The position numbers were made by a program, and so were the translations under genes. A stretch of DNA of 64,000 bases from Roseibium sp. Sym1 (GTDB lineage Bacteria; Pseudomonadota; Alphaproteobacteria; Rhizobiales; Stappiaceae), in assembly GCF_027359675.1 (NCBI RefSeq), contig NZ_CP114786.1, positions 3,446,501 to 3,510,500 of the forward strand, in the 5' to 3' direction. Below are positions 52,839 to 63,578 of this stretch, in pieces; the first letter of the stretch is position 1, and the number at the start of each line of letters is the position of its first letter. The notes beneath the pieces were generated by a model, which ran no database searches, was not told where the DNA came from, and worked only from the letters and a program-made list of their open reading frames with translations.

Positions 52839-54057
52839 ACCTGACAGTTCGGCCATTTTGATGGACGCGCGACCGCAAGAGTCGGGCGCGTCCTGACGAA
52901 GGTATGGCCATGTCGCTCCGTTGGCGGGTTAGATGAAGTCACCACAACACTCATCAACCCAACGGAGACAACATGACCACGAAGGACAAGATAGCACGTC
53001 GCAAGCTTTCCCTGCTCGATCTTGCAAAGGATCTGGACAACGTTTCGAAGGCCTGCCGGCTGATGGGCTACTCGCGCCAGCAGTTCTACGAGATCAGGCG
53101 CAACTTCCAGACCTATGGCGCCGACGGCCTCGTCGACCGCCTGCCGGGCGCGAAGGGACCGCACCCGAACCGGGTGAGCGAAGAGATCGAGGCGGCGGTT
53201 CTCGACCATGCCCTTGAGCACCCCTGCCACGGTGCCCTGCGCGTGGAACAGGAACTGCGGCTGAAGGGGCTTCAGGTCTCCTCCGGCGGTGTGCGCGGGG
53301 TCTGGCAGCGCCATGGCCTCTTGACCAAGCACGAGCGCCTGCTGCGCCTGGAAAAGGCGACTGCGGAGCGCAAAATAGACCTGTCGGATGAACAGATCCG
53401 CCTGTTGGAGCGGTTCTCGCCGGAGTTCAGGGAACGCCACATCGAAGCCCCTCACACGGGCAGTCTTGTGGCCGTGGACACTTTCTTCGTCGGCACCTTG
53501 AAGGGCGTCGGCAAGATCTATCTGCAAAGCGCCATCGACTGCCACTCCCGTCATGCCTGGGCACGGCTCTATACCTCGAAACTGCCGATCACCGCGGTTC
53601 ACATCCTGAACAACGACGTTTTGCCAACCTTCGAGGCGGCCAACGCCAGGATCGAGGTGGTGCTGTCCGACAACGGTCGGGAATTCTGCGGTCGGCCGGA
53701 CCGTCATCCATACGAGCTGTTCCTGCAACTGGAGGAGATCGAGCATCGCACCACCAAGGTCAAGCGGCCGCAATCGAACGGCATTGTCGAGCGCTTTCAC
53801 CGCACGCTTCTGGACGAGCATTTCCGCGTTGAAGGCAGGCGAACATGGTTCGAGAGCGTGGAGGAGATGCAGACGGTTCTCGACGCATACCTTGTCCACT
53901 ACAATACCAGGCGCCCGCATCAGGGCCGCAACATGAACGGTAGAACCCCGGCCCAGGCCTTCAAGGACGGCCTGCCCAAAATCCAGCAGAAGAAGGAGAA
54001 AACGCCACCCAGAACCAAAGCCGCATAACCCGCCTCGACGAGCGGAGACTGTCAGGT
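52839..54057 (+). mobile_element. IS481-family insertion sequence
   Basis: About 1.22 kb bounded by ACCTGACAGT (52839-52848) and its complement ACTGTCAGGT (54048-54057). It contains one intact transposase gene. I could not find a convincing target duplication. It lies between GC-rich core sequence and the AT-rich ATPase/PIN cassette. Confidence 0.85.
52973..54028 (+). CDS. IS481-family transposase
   Basis: 351 aa. N-terminal helix-turn-helix (VSKACRLMGYSRQQFYEIRR) and a second HTH, then the integrase core with DDE residues: Asp in LVAVDTFFVG, Asp in VVLSDNGREF and Glu in NGIVERFHRTLLDEHF. Frame intact and length normal, so probably active. Confidence 0.95.
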   Translation: MTTKDKIARRKLSLLDLAKDLDNVSKACRLMGYSRQQFYEIRRNFQTYGADGLVDRLPGAKGPHPNRVSEEIEAAVLDHALEHPCHGALRVEQELRLKGLQVSSGGVRGVWQRHGLLTKHERLLRLEKATAERKIDLSDEQIRLLERFSPEFRERHIEAPHTGSLVAVDTFFVGTLKGVGKIYLQSAIDCHSRHAWARLYTSKLPITAVHILNNDVLPTFEAANARIEVVLSDNGREFCGRPDRHPYELFLQLEEIEHRTTKVKRPQSNGIVERFHRTLLDEHFRVEGRRTWFESVEEMQTVLDAYLVHYNTRRPHQGRNMNGRTPAQAFKDGLPKIQQKKEKTPPRTKAA

Positions 54058-54107
54058 CAATACTGTTTCAGTACATCCAATTCACACTACGCAATAATCA
54101 ACATAAT

Positions 54108-54617
54108 TTAGTGAAGCTCAAGCTCTAAGAAATAATTGCAATCGCATATTATTATACCTATCTTCTTTTCCGCATACTTGCAGATTGGCCCCGTGCGGTC
54201 GGCTTTTATTTTTTGTTTTTGTGCATTCTTCAATTTTTTTGCCTGAGGACAAAAGAAATCTATATCTTCCGATAGAATGTAATCGGTTCCAATATCTTTA
54301 TAAATTGATAGTATTTTTGCATCTTTTTTTGGCATGCCCAAGTTTGTTGCTTCTCTTTTCGTCTGCGGGCAGCCAGAGCTTTTCGTTCTTACTATGATGT
54401 TTTGAGCAAGTTTCTCCGCTATCCATTCTTCAGCGAATTCATTTGCATGTGTTCCGGTGCATTCCTTCCATTCATGTAAGATATAGTCATCATCATCTGT
54501 AACAATCTTTCCATGATCTTCCACCTTAGTGAAACATTTTGCAAACGAGCCCAATTCATCAGCTACGTGTTCGTCAATGAAATACTTAAAGAAATTGGCA
54601 TCGATTCCAAATTTCAT
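54108..54617 (-). CDS. PIN-like nuclease, putative effector
   Basis: 169 aa. Acidic positions fit a PIN fold: D6 (MKFGIDANFFKYFID), E49 (DYILHEWKEC), D99 (MPKKDAKILSIY) and D118/D120 (YILSEDIDFF). PIN domains cut RNA, usually in toxins or RNA decay. It overlaps the ATPase gene by four bases (ATGA), so expression is coupled. Sequence is AT-rich with codon use unlike the neighbours, a sign of transfer. I infer an effector controlled by the ATPase. The fold assignment is by motif pattern only. Confidence 0.65.
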   Translation of the reverse strand: MKFGIDANFFKYFIDEHVADELGSFAKCFTKVEDHGKIVTDDDDYILHEWKECTGTHANEFAEEWIAEKLAQNIIVRTKSSGCPQTKREATNLGMPKKDAKILSIYKDIGTDYILSEDIDFFCPQAKKLKNAQKQKIKADRTGPICKYAEKKIGIIICDCNYFLELELH

Positions 54618-55975
54618 TGTTCTGTCTTCTCAAGATATGGAAACTCTAGTTGTTTCATTTCTTGTTTTGTTTCTGAAATCCGATCTTTTGCGAGTGCCAA
54701 GCTTTCTGACTTGCGTTGAGGGAGAAAGCCGCCGGGCCAAGAGGGGGAAAATGCTCCATCATCGTCAAATTCAATTCGATTTATCTCTTTTTCCCCTCTG
54801 TTGTCTTCGATGAAGTATATTGCGACATCTTCTTTTCGTAATTCTTTTCTCGCAATATGCCGTGCAATACGAAGCACGAGATGGTCACTGTGAGTTTCAA
54901 TAAAAATTTGCCCGCCCAAGTTACTTAAGCCTACAAAATAAGACCCAAGTGCAGCTTGCGCATTTGGATGCAAGTGAATCTCAGGCTCTTGCACGACAAA
55001 CATAGGTTGAGCGCGCCTTCTTTTTTGCTTCCCCCTTAAAAATAGGTTCAATCCCCCAGTTAGGACAGGAAGAACTTGGCTGCATCCAAAACCGACGTCG
55101 CATATATTGTGCTCTCCACCGTTAAAATCAATGATGCATATTTCGAAGTGTCTTGGCGTTAGACTTTTTACTTTGATGCCCTTTGCAATACCAGTTACTT
55201 GAAACCATTCATTGATGTGTTGTAAAATTCCAATTTGTTGCGAACCTCTTTTAGAGGAGTCGTTAGCAATAAGTAAGATTCCGTGGTCTCCATTTCTGCC
55301 AACAGTTTCAGGCGCTTCACCTGAATATAGGTAGGCGCGCTCTGGCTGGGTTCGAAATGGGCTCAACGAATCAAAATTTGAAAATAGTTCAAACAACCTG
55401 CGTTCAGCGGTCATCAATGTTCTGCCGGCATCAACTAGCAATTTGTTTTCTGGGAGTTCCTCGTATCTAGACCGTGCGAAATATAGTTCGGATTCATACG
55501 GCCAGAACCAATTAATATTGGGGCGTCCCTTTTTTACCCCTGGAATGATGGTTTCGATCGATTTTCCAAATATCTTTTTATCAAATGAGTCCTTTCTAAC
55601 TGAGTATCTATAAATTTCCCGATTGTCTCTGCTGAGAGAGAACCTTGTAAGTTCAATTTCTCTTCTTTGTGTCCTGTATTTTACTTCGAATGAAGCATCA
55701 AATCCATTAAATCCAAAATCCAACCCCATTTTTGTTCTTGGGTTATTCCCTGACACAGTGTCTGTGTATGTGCCGAGTGTTTCGTGGACACCATTCAGTA
55801 CAATAGGGCTATCGGCTGATCTTCTATTTTGTATAGTCTGCGCTAGCAGGTTAATGGCGCTCAACGCAGAAGATTTACCTGTGTTATTTGCGCCCATAAA
55901 AATATTTATTTTTGAAAAATCGAATCTCTGCTGTCTATAAGCGCGAAAGTTATTTAGAGATATGTAATTTAGCAT
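54614..55975 (-). CDS. OLD-type ATPase with DUF3696 C-terminus
   Basis: 453 aa from ATG 55975 (a GTG at 55999 would add 8 residues). SMC/ABC-like: Walker A GANNTGKSS (28-36), signature-like DVGFGCSQVLPVL (293-305), Walker B MFVVQEPEIHLHP (325-337) and switch His in FIETHSDHLV (358-367). The end INRIEFDDDGAFSPSWPGGF matches the DUF3696 family. No TOPRIM nuclease domain is present, unlike true OLD proteins, so nuclease activity probably comes from the PIN partner. AT-rich island next to IS481; likely phage defence. Confidence 0.85.
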   Translation of the reverse strand: MLNYISLNNFRAYRQQRFDFSKINIFMGANNTGKSSALSAINLLAQTIQNRRSADSPIVLNGVHETLGTYTDTVSGNNPRTKMGLDFGFNGFDASFEVKYRTQRREIELTRFSLSRDNREIYRYSVRKDSFDKKIFGKSIETIIPGVKKGRPNINWFWPYESELYFARSRYEELPENKLLVDAGRTLMTAERRLFELFSNFDSLSPFRTQPERAYLYSGEAPETVGRNGDHGILLIANDSSKRGSQQIGILQHINEWFQVTGIAKGIKVKSLTPRHFEICIIDFNGGEHNICDVGFGCSQVLPVLTGGLNLFLRGKQKRRRAQPMFVVQEPEIHLHPNAQAALGSYFVGLSNLGGQIFIETHSDHLVLRIARHIARKELRKEDVAIYFIEDNRGEKEINRIEFDDDGAFSPSWPGGFLPQRKSESLALAKDRISETKQEMKQLEFPYLEKTEQ

Positions 55976-56062
55976 TGTCTTCAACTTTTCTCTTTCCACT
56001 AAAAGTATCGAAGAGAATCATTGGAAGTGCAACCCGTGATATTTGTGCGCTTCAATAGAAGC

Positions 56063-59047
<2,985 letters not shown>

Positions 59048-59200
59048 GGGCGCAATATGGTCCGGTTGCGCGCGTGAGGAAAGGGGGTGGTTGCGGCTTT
59101 GTTCCGCTTTGTCGCACTTCCTGTCAGTCTCCTGACACAAGGCTGTCAGGAAGTCTGCCGGGCACAAGCCTGAAGGGAGAAAAAGATCGGCCCGCAAAGT

Positions 59201-59468
59201 GAGGGCACGGACTCACAAAATTGTGCCATCAGGCGTTAATCGGACATTGAACAGCAAGGAAAAGTCTGAAGTGCCATGCTGGTGCATGGCGCAATGGCTT
59301 TGACGAAGCTGTTCGATGTCCGATTGATGTCCTCCGGATCGCTCGAAAAAGGACTGCAATCTGCGTTGCAAGAGTTTGAAAGCCAGCCAGGCTTCCTTCA
59401 CTCTTGCGCCTTGTTTTCAGTCCTTTTTCGAGCGACCTGAAGGTACAATTTTGTGAGTCCGTGCCCTC
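59201..59468. mobile_element. Miniature inverted-repeat element with three nested hairpins
   Basis: 268 bp. Perfect 24-bp terminal inverted repeats run from GAGGGCACGGACTCACAAAA (59201) and end at 59468. Inside are AATCGGACATTGAACAGC (59238-59255) against GCTGTTCGATGTCCGATT (59308-59325), and a perfect 17-bp pair CGCTCGAAAAAGGACTG (59340-59356) / CAGTCCTTTTTCGAGCG (59418-59434). No convincing gene inside. Probably a non-autonomous element related to an IS5-like sequence. The flanks 59048-59200 and 59469-59557 hold nothing else. Confidence 0.8.
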
Positions 59469-59557
59469 GGGTGGGACGCGGGCCGATGGAAAGTTGGACA
59501 GTGCCTCCGGAGCCGACGGGGTTCCGGAGAGCGGATCGATGGGGTTGGGTCCTGGTC

Positions 59558-59830
59558 CTAGTCCAGGATCTCGAGCGCGGTGGCGTAGAGGTCGCCGGTC
59601 TCCGTCGTGGCGTAGGTGACCAGGACCTCCATTCCGATCACCAGCTGCTCCGGGCCGATATCGCCGGCCAGCTGGAATTCGGTGCCGTCCTCAAGCGTGA
59701 ACAATCCGTTCCGGGCGTCGATGGACAGGATTGTTCCTGCGGCTTCATCGGCGCGGGCCGGGGCCGGGCTGATCAGGGGCAGTGTGATCATCACGGCGGC
59801 CGACATCAGCGCGACAAGCCAGTTGCGCAT
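59558..59830 (-). CDS. Exported DUF1344-like small protein
   Basis: 90 aa with a signal peptide (WLVALMSAAVMITLPLISPA to PARADE). The mature part AAGTILSIDARNGLFTLEDG, then FQLAGDIGPEQLVIGMEVLV, fits the small DUF1344 beta-barrel family of rhizobia. Function unknown. It precedes nothing obvious but follows a related gene at 59875 on the same strand by 44 bases. Confidence 0.78.
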   Translation of the reverse strand: MRNWLVALMSAAVMITLPLISPAPARADEAAGTILSIDARNGLFTLEDGTEFQLAGDIGPEQLVIGMEVLVTYATTETGDLYATALEILD

Positions 59831-59874
59831 TTGCAGATCTCCTCCAGGTGGATGCGCCGGCAGGCATTTGCCTG

Positions 59875-60138
59875 TTACGGCTGGACCTCGATGGCCAGGA
59901 TGGACTCGACGCCGTCCTCGGCACCTTCAAAGGTGATGGTGACGGTTTCGCCGGCGCTCAGGTCTTCCGGGACGAAAACGTCTTCGGAAATGCCCTGGAA
60001 CTGGGACATGTCGTCCAGCACGAGCGTTCGGGTGTCCGCATCCCAGTGATGGACGGTGGAGGTCACGCTGTCGGCGGCGGCCGGCAGCAGGCCGGCGGCG
60101 AGGAAGGCAGCACCAAGTACAAAGCCGCGAAGGGCCAT
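59875..60138 (-). CDS. Exported DUF1344-like paralogue
   Basis: 87 aa, ATG 60138 behind AAGGATA. Signal peptide FVLGAAFLAAGLLPAAADS. Mature part TSTVHHWDADTRTLVLDDMS and LSAGETVTITFEGAEDGVES follow the same beta pattern as the gene at 59558, so the two are probably a diverged tandem pair in one transcript. Confidence 0.7.
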   Translation of the reverse strand: MALRGFVLGAAFLAAGLLPAAADSVTSTVHHWDADTRTLVLDDMSQFQGISEDVFVPEDLSAGETVTITFEGAEDGVESILAIEVQP

Positions 60139-60491
60139 GGCAGATATCCTTTCAGGGATAAAAGATGTTGGAATGCAGAGGTGTCGCGGCCATGACCGGA
60201 TCGTCATGACGGCTTGGGTTCTCTATCCATCTGGTGCCTTGCTGTCCCTTGGGGGGATTGCCGAAAGCATTGCCTGGTGAGTGGCTTACGCGGGACGCGC
60301 TTGACCCTGCTGCAGCGAAATTAGCGCCCGGATTGCGGCGGAAATTTGTCCGGTTGTCAGGGGCAATCAAATAATTTTCCCGGCACTTCCTGTGTCGCCA
60401 CATGCGCGTATTTGTGCCAGCGTTCCCCTGTTCAACCGGCGGTTGGCGGCGCAAGATGGGGCCGTGATTGAAACCAGCCAGGAGGCTCGAC
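60139..60491. other. Intergenic region between divergent genes
   Basis: 353 bp between the DUF1344-like pair and the Tat-signal protein. AGGAGG precedes 60492. I see no operator, repeat or structured RNA. Confidence 0.45.
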
Positions 60492-61352
60492 ATGGCCGTT
60501 TCCCGAAGAACCCTGCTTTCGATGACGATGACCGGTGCCGCCGGACTGGCGCTGACGCGACACGCCCGCGCCGCGGCACCGACGGCGGCGACGCTTGCCG
60601 CAGCGTTCACGGATCATTTCGGCGCGATCGGCTATGCCTGGACCGATCCACTCGGGATGATTTCGGGTCAAAGCTTCAATGGCGGGTTGCGGTATGACGA
60701 GACCCGGCCGGAACCCGTTGCCGGCAAAAGCCTGTTCGTACAGCCCGCGGCACGGGTGGAAGATGCCGAGGGGGCCGGCACCCCGGGCGTCCTGGCCCTG
60801 TTCACCATCTGCGGTTTGCGCGTGTCGGAACCCGCGGAGCCCGGCGCCCTGTTCGGCCAGCTGCTGACCTGGCTCGTGGAACAGCGCAACCTGGATCCGG
60901 CCCGGCTGGTGTTCGTGTCGACCGAAGCCTTCGGTCCCTATCGCGACCGGCACGAGCTGGTGCGCGCCGGCCGGATAGTCCAGCGTGACCGGAAGGAGGC
61001 CATGGCGGCGGGCGACGGGTCCGGCTATTTCGCGCCGCCGGGACATCCGGCGCAGCCTGCCTTCGAAACGGTCAGCCTGCATTACCCGCTGCCGGGCACC
61101 GAACCGGACGATCTGGCCTATCCCCTGCAGGGATACCTGGAGATCGGAGAGGTCAGCATCACGCCGCTGGACCGGCGGGCCGTCGGGTTCGAAGTCGGCG
61201 GGTTCGGGCTCGAGCGGCTGGTCATGGCCGAAGGCGGCGTGGCCGCGGATTTCGAGGCGAGCAGACGGGCGCTGTTGCGCCTGATCGAGAGCGAGGCGAC
61301 AGCGAGCGGTCAGCCCTTGCCGGAGGGCCATGGCCTGTTCTCCAGGAGCTGA
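60492..61352 (+). CDS. Twin-arginine-exported protein with a class II synthetase-like motif
   Basis: 286 aa, ATG 60492 with GGAGG 6 bases before. Tat signal MAVSRRTLLSMTMTGAAGLA, cut near ARAAAP. Near the C-terminus EVGGFGLERLVMAEGGV looks like motif 3 of class II aminoacyl-tRNA synthetases (G-x-G-x-E/D-R-L). I see no clear motif 2, and an exported tRNA ligase would be odd, so the resemblance may be chance. Otherwise unknown. Confidence 0.6.
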   Translation: MAVSRRTLLSMTMTGAAGLALTRHARAAAPTAATLAAAFTDHFGAIGYAWTDPLGMISGQSFNGGLRYDETRPEPVAGKSLFVQPAARVEDAEGAGTPGVLALFTICGLRVSEPAEPGALFGQLLTWLVEQRNLDPARLVFVSTEAFGPYRDRHELVRAGRIVQRDRKEAMAAGDGSGYFAPPGHPAQPAFETVSLHYPLPGTEPDDLAYPLQGYLEIGEVSITPLDRRAVGFEVGGFGLERLVMAEGGVAADFEASRRALLRLIESEATASGQPLPEGHGLFSRS

Positions 61353-61515
61353 CACGCGGGGCGCGCGGTCTGCCCGGTTCACGCGTGCGCGTGCCGGGCG
61401 CAGCTTATGAGTGCTGCGTTTTTTCCCCAATGGGATCGGCAGCCATTTCGTGATATTCTTCAAGGCGTTCAAAATAGCAGAAACCCTGCATCATCTTGCG
61501 CGGAGGAGGCGAAAG

Positions 61516-61872
61516 ATGACCATCAGAGCCTTGACGAAAACCATCACGTTTCTGGCAGCGCTTGGCTGTGCATTGCCGGCTGCGGCCGATCCGTTCGGTG
61601 CTGCAAATCAACCTGACCTGACAGCCGCGAAAATTGTTCTGGCCAGCCTGCAGCGGGATCTTGAAGTGCCTGCCCTGCCGAACATGTCGCCGCGGATTTC
61701 CGGTCAGGACATCGTTCAGGGAGACAAGACGGACGCCGCGCCGCTGATCCAGCTCGCAGGCCGTTGCGGCTCGTCGAACAAGTATTGCAACTCGCCCGGC
61801 TTCACCTATTGCTGCGGCAATTCCACGGACGGCTTCTACTGTGCGGCCGACGTGAATGGCTGCACCAAGTAG
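61516..61872 (+). CDS. Small secreted Cys-rich protein
   Basis: 118 aa, ATG 61516 with GGAGGAGG before it. Signal peptide LTKTITFLAALGCALPAAAD. The last 37 residues contain six Cys in CGSSNKYC, YCCGN, FYCAAD and GCTK, a small knottin-like pattern. It converges on the lectin gene with only 9 bases between stops. Family unknown. Confidence 0.68.
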   Translation: MTIRALTKTITFLAALGCALPAAADPFGAANQPDLTAAKIVLASLQRDLEVPALPNMSPRISGQDIVQGDKTDAAPLIQLAGRCGSSNKYCNSPGFTYCCGNSTDGFYCAADVNGCTK

Positions 61873-61881
61873 GTTGTCTCG

Positions 61882-62250
61882 TCAGCGGCACTCGCAAACC
61901 GACATCTGCCCCTGGATGGTGGTGTGCCACTGGCCCGACCAGCTGAGGCCGTTGCCATAGCAGACGCCCGGGCACTTGTTTTGGGCGTCTGCATTGTTCC
62001 AGATCGGTCCGGCCTCGATGTTGCGGCCCGGGCTGGCCTTTTCGCAGGAGCAGACCGACATCTGCCCCTGTTTCGTCGTGTGCCACTGACCGTTCCAGTT
62101 GGCTCCCAGACCGCTGCACACCCCCGGACACTTGTTCTGCGCATCCGCGTTGTTCCAGATCGGCCCCGCCTCGACATTGTAGGACTGGGCAAGGGCGCTT
62201 GCCGGAAGGGCAAGGCACAGGAGGAGAGGGAGGAGAACGTGGCGAAGCAT
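61882..62250 (-). CDS. Secreted two-repeat mannan-binding lectin (MVL type)
   Basis: 122 aa with a signal peptide (VLLPLLLCLALPASALAQS). Two tandem repeats of about 48 residues follow, each with EAGPIWNNADAQNKCPGVC, a WxGQWHTT segment and GQMSVC(S/E)C. This is the mannan-binding protein family of the Microcystis viridis lectin, which binds oligomannose cores. Four Cys per repeat suggest disulfides. The repeats are nearly identical, so duplication is recent or conserved by function. Confidence 0.88.
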   Translation of the reverse strand: MLRHVLLPLLLCLALPASALAQSYNVEAGPIWNNADAQNKCPGVCSGLGANWNGQWHTTKQGQMSVCSCEKASPGRNIEAGPIWNNADAQNKCPGVCYGNGLSWSGQWHTTIQGQMSVCECR

Positions 62251-62419
62251 GTCGAGGTCCAGATATCCGTAGGCGAAACGTCAGGCCGTAGTTACAAATT
62301 TACGACTGGCATCGTTGGGGTCAGGATCGTTCCTGAACAGGCGGAAAGCGCAAGGAAGTGCAGCGCTCTTTCGGGCATTTCCAACGCCTTCAGGGACGAT
62401 CCCGGACCAACCCAAACGG

Positions 62420-62518
62420 GCCGCCCGAAAACTGGGTCCTTTCAGCGTTGCATGTCGTCGAATATGCCCCGCATGTCCTTCCGCCATGCTCCTTGAATGG
62501 ACCCAGTTTTCGGGCGGC
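62420..62518. mobile_element. 99-bp miniature element with perfect 20-bp inverted repeats
   Basis: GCCGCCCGAAAACTGGGTCC (62420-62439) and GGACCCAGTTTTCGGGCGGC (62499-62518) are exact complements. No gene between them. Looks like a MITE or a solo remnant of a larger IS. The remaining gap 62251-62585 shows nothing else. Confidence 0.75.
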
Positions 62519-62585
62519 GCTGCCAATCGTTAACTTGTCACTACAGCCTAGTCTCTTCGAGGAAAGCGGTCCTGTCGAGCGCATT

Positions 62586-63488
62586 TCAACTCTTGAAAAC
62601 GTTGCTCCGGTGCCAGTCCAGATATCGCGGATGAGGCCTTTTCGTTGGATCAGAAGGTACCAACGCTTTGCGATCCTTGTTCAGAAGGTGGGCGACGTCG
62701 TAGTTGAGGTGTCTGGAGGCGAGTATTTCATAATGATCGGAGAGACCTAGCAGGCCTCTGTCAAACATCCAGTGAACTGTTCCGGAGAGGGCAATGCCGT
62801 TCTGGACGGAATCATTACCGCCTTTTTCGACAGGAATGATGTGCGCTGCTTCCACTTCGGGACGCCCACGGCCATTGATCAGCCGCAGTCCGGTAAAGGC
62901 GCAGGTGCGATCATAGAGTTGGCGAATGTGCTGTCGGAACTTTGCATCTCGAAACGGACGGGACAAAATGATGGTTTGCCGGTTCCGTTCCGCGAACATA
63001 TCAGGCAGTTGGACCTGATCCTGATCGGAGAATCCTTCCGGTAGATCTGACTTGTCCGGGGTATCAACGCGGGCAGGCCAAGGGTCGACTTCCGACAGGC
63101 CCGCGTATGTTATCGCACCTATTTCCTCCGGTTCGACAATTCGAACCGCTTGTTGGGTGCGCCCGCCATTTGGCCTGCCGTCAGGCCGAAACAGTTTTTT
63201 CTCGTAACCACCGTTGTCGGTGTAGGAAACCGGGCTGTCGAAATCGATATAATCCTCAAGGAAAACATAGAAACGGTCCGGATCATTCGGATCTGGACTT
63301 ATGTGTGTCGTGCGGGCAATCGCCGTGTAAAAGCGACCTTTGCTGCGGGGCAACGGTCCGTAGTAGACAATCCAGTCTCCCAGAGTTTGCTGAACCCTTG
63401 AAAGATAGCTTTTGGGGAAATGATACCGCGTGGCCGGATCATCATCATAGATGCTGTCTGGTTTATGGTAGAAAACCGCGTTTGCCAT
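62586..63488 (-). CDS. HNH endonuclease with EVE/PUA-like N-terminal domain
   Basis: 300 aa. The C-terminal HNH_2-type nuclease: YDRTCAFTGLRL, EVEAAHIIPVEKGGNDSVQN (first His, Asn) and IALSGTVHWMFDRGLLGL (second His). The N-terminal 130 residues (DWIVYYGPLPRSKGRFYTAI, PDRFYVFLEDYIDFD) look like a modified-base reader of the EVE/PUA superfamily, inferred by eye. That combination is typical of modification-dependent restriction enzymes. No methylase gene nearby, which fits a stand-alone type IV-like system. Confidence 0.82.
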   Translation of the reverse strand: MANAVFYHKPDSIYDDDPATRYHFPKSYLSRVQQTLGDWIVYYGPLPRSKGRFYTAIARTTHISPDPNDPDRFYVFLEDYIDFDSPVSYTDNGGYEKKLFRPDGRPNGGRTQQAVRIVEPEEIGAITYAGLSEVDPWPARVDTPDKSDLPEGFSDQDQVQLPDMFAERNRQTIILSRPFRDAKFRQHIRQLYDRTCAFTGLRLINGRGRPEVEAAHIIPVEKGGNDSVQNGIALSGTVHWMFDRGLLGLSDHYEILASRHLNYDVAHLLNKDRKALVPSDPTKRPHPRYLDWHRSNVFKS

Positions 63489-63578
63489 GAACCGAATTGA
63501 CCGTTGAATTTGCTGCCGAATTCAACCTATCCGATAACCGTTTGCAGTCAAACGCGGTTCTTTGAAAACCTACTCCCC

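Noticed and set aside
52830..54070. Target-site duplication around IS481
   Set aside because: Flanks TAGTAATC and CAATACTG show no direct repeat longer than chance.
59085..59170. Possible LexA box (GTTC-N7-GTTC) upstream of uvrB
   Set aside because: Only one GTTC half is present; the second half reads TCGC. A small stem TGTCAG/CTGACA is there but not SOS-like.
59213..59401. 62-codon minus-strand frame inside the miniature element
   Set aside because: Spans two internal inverted repeats, has no ribosome site and no family resemblance; probably not coding.
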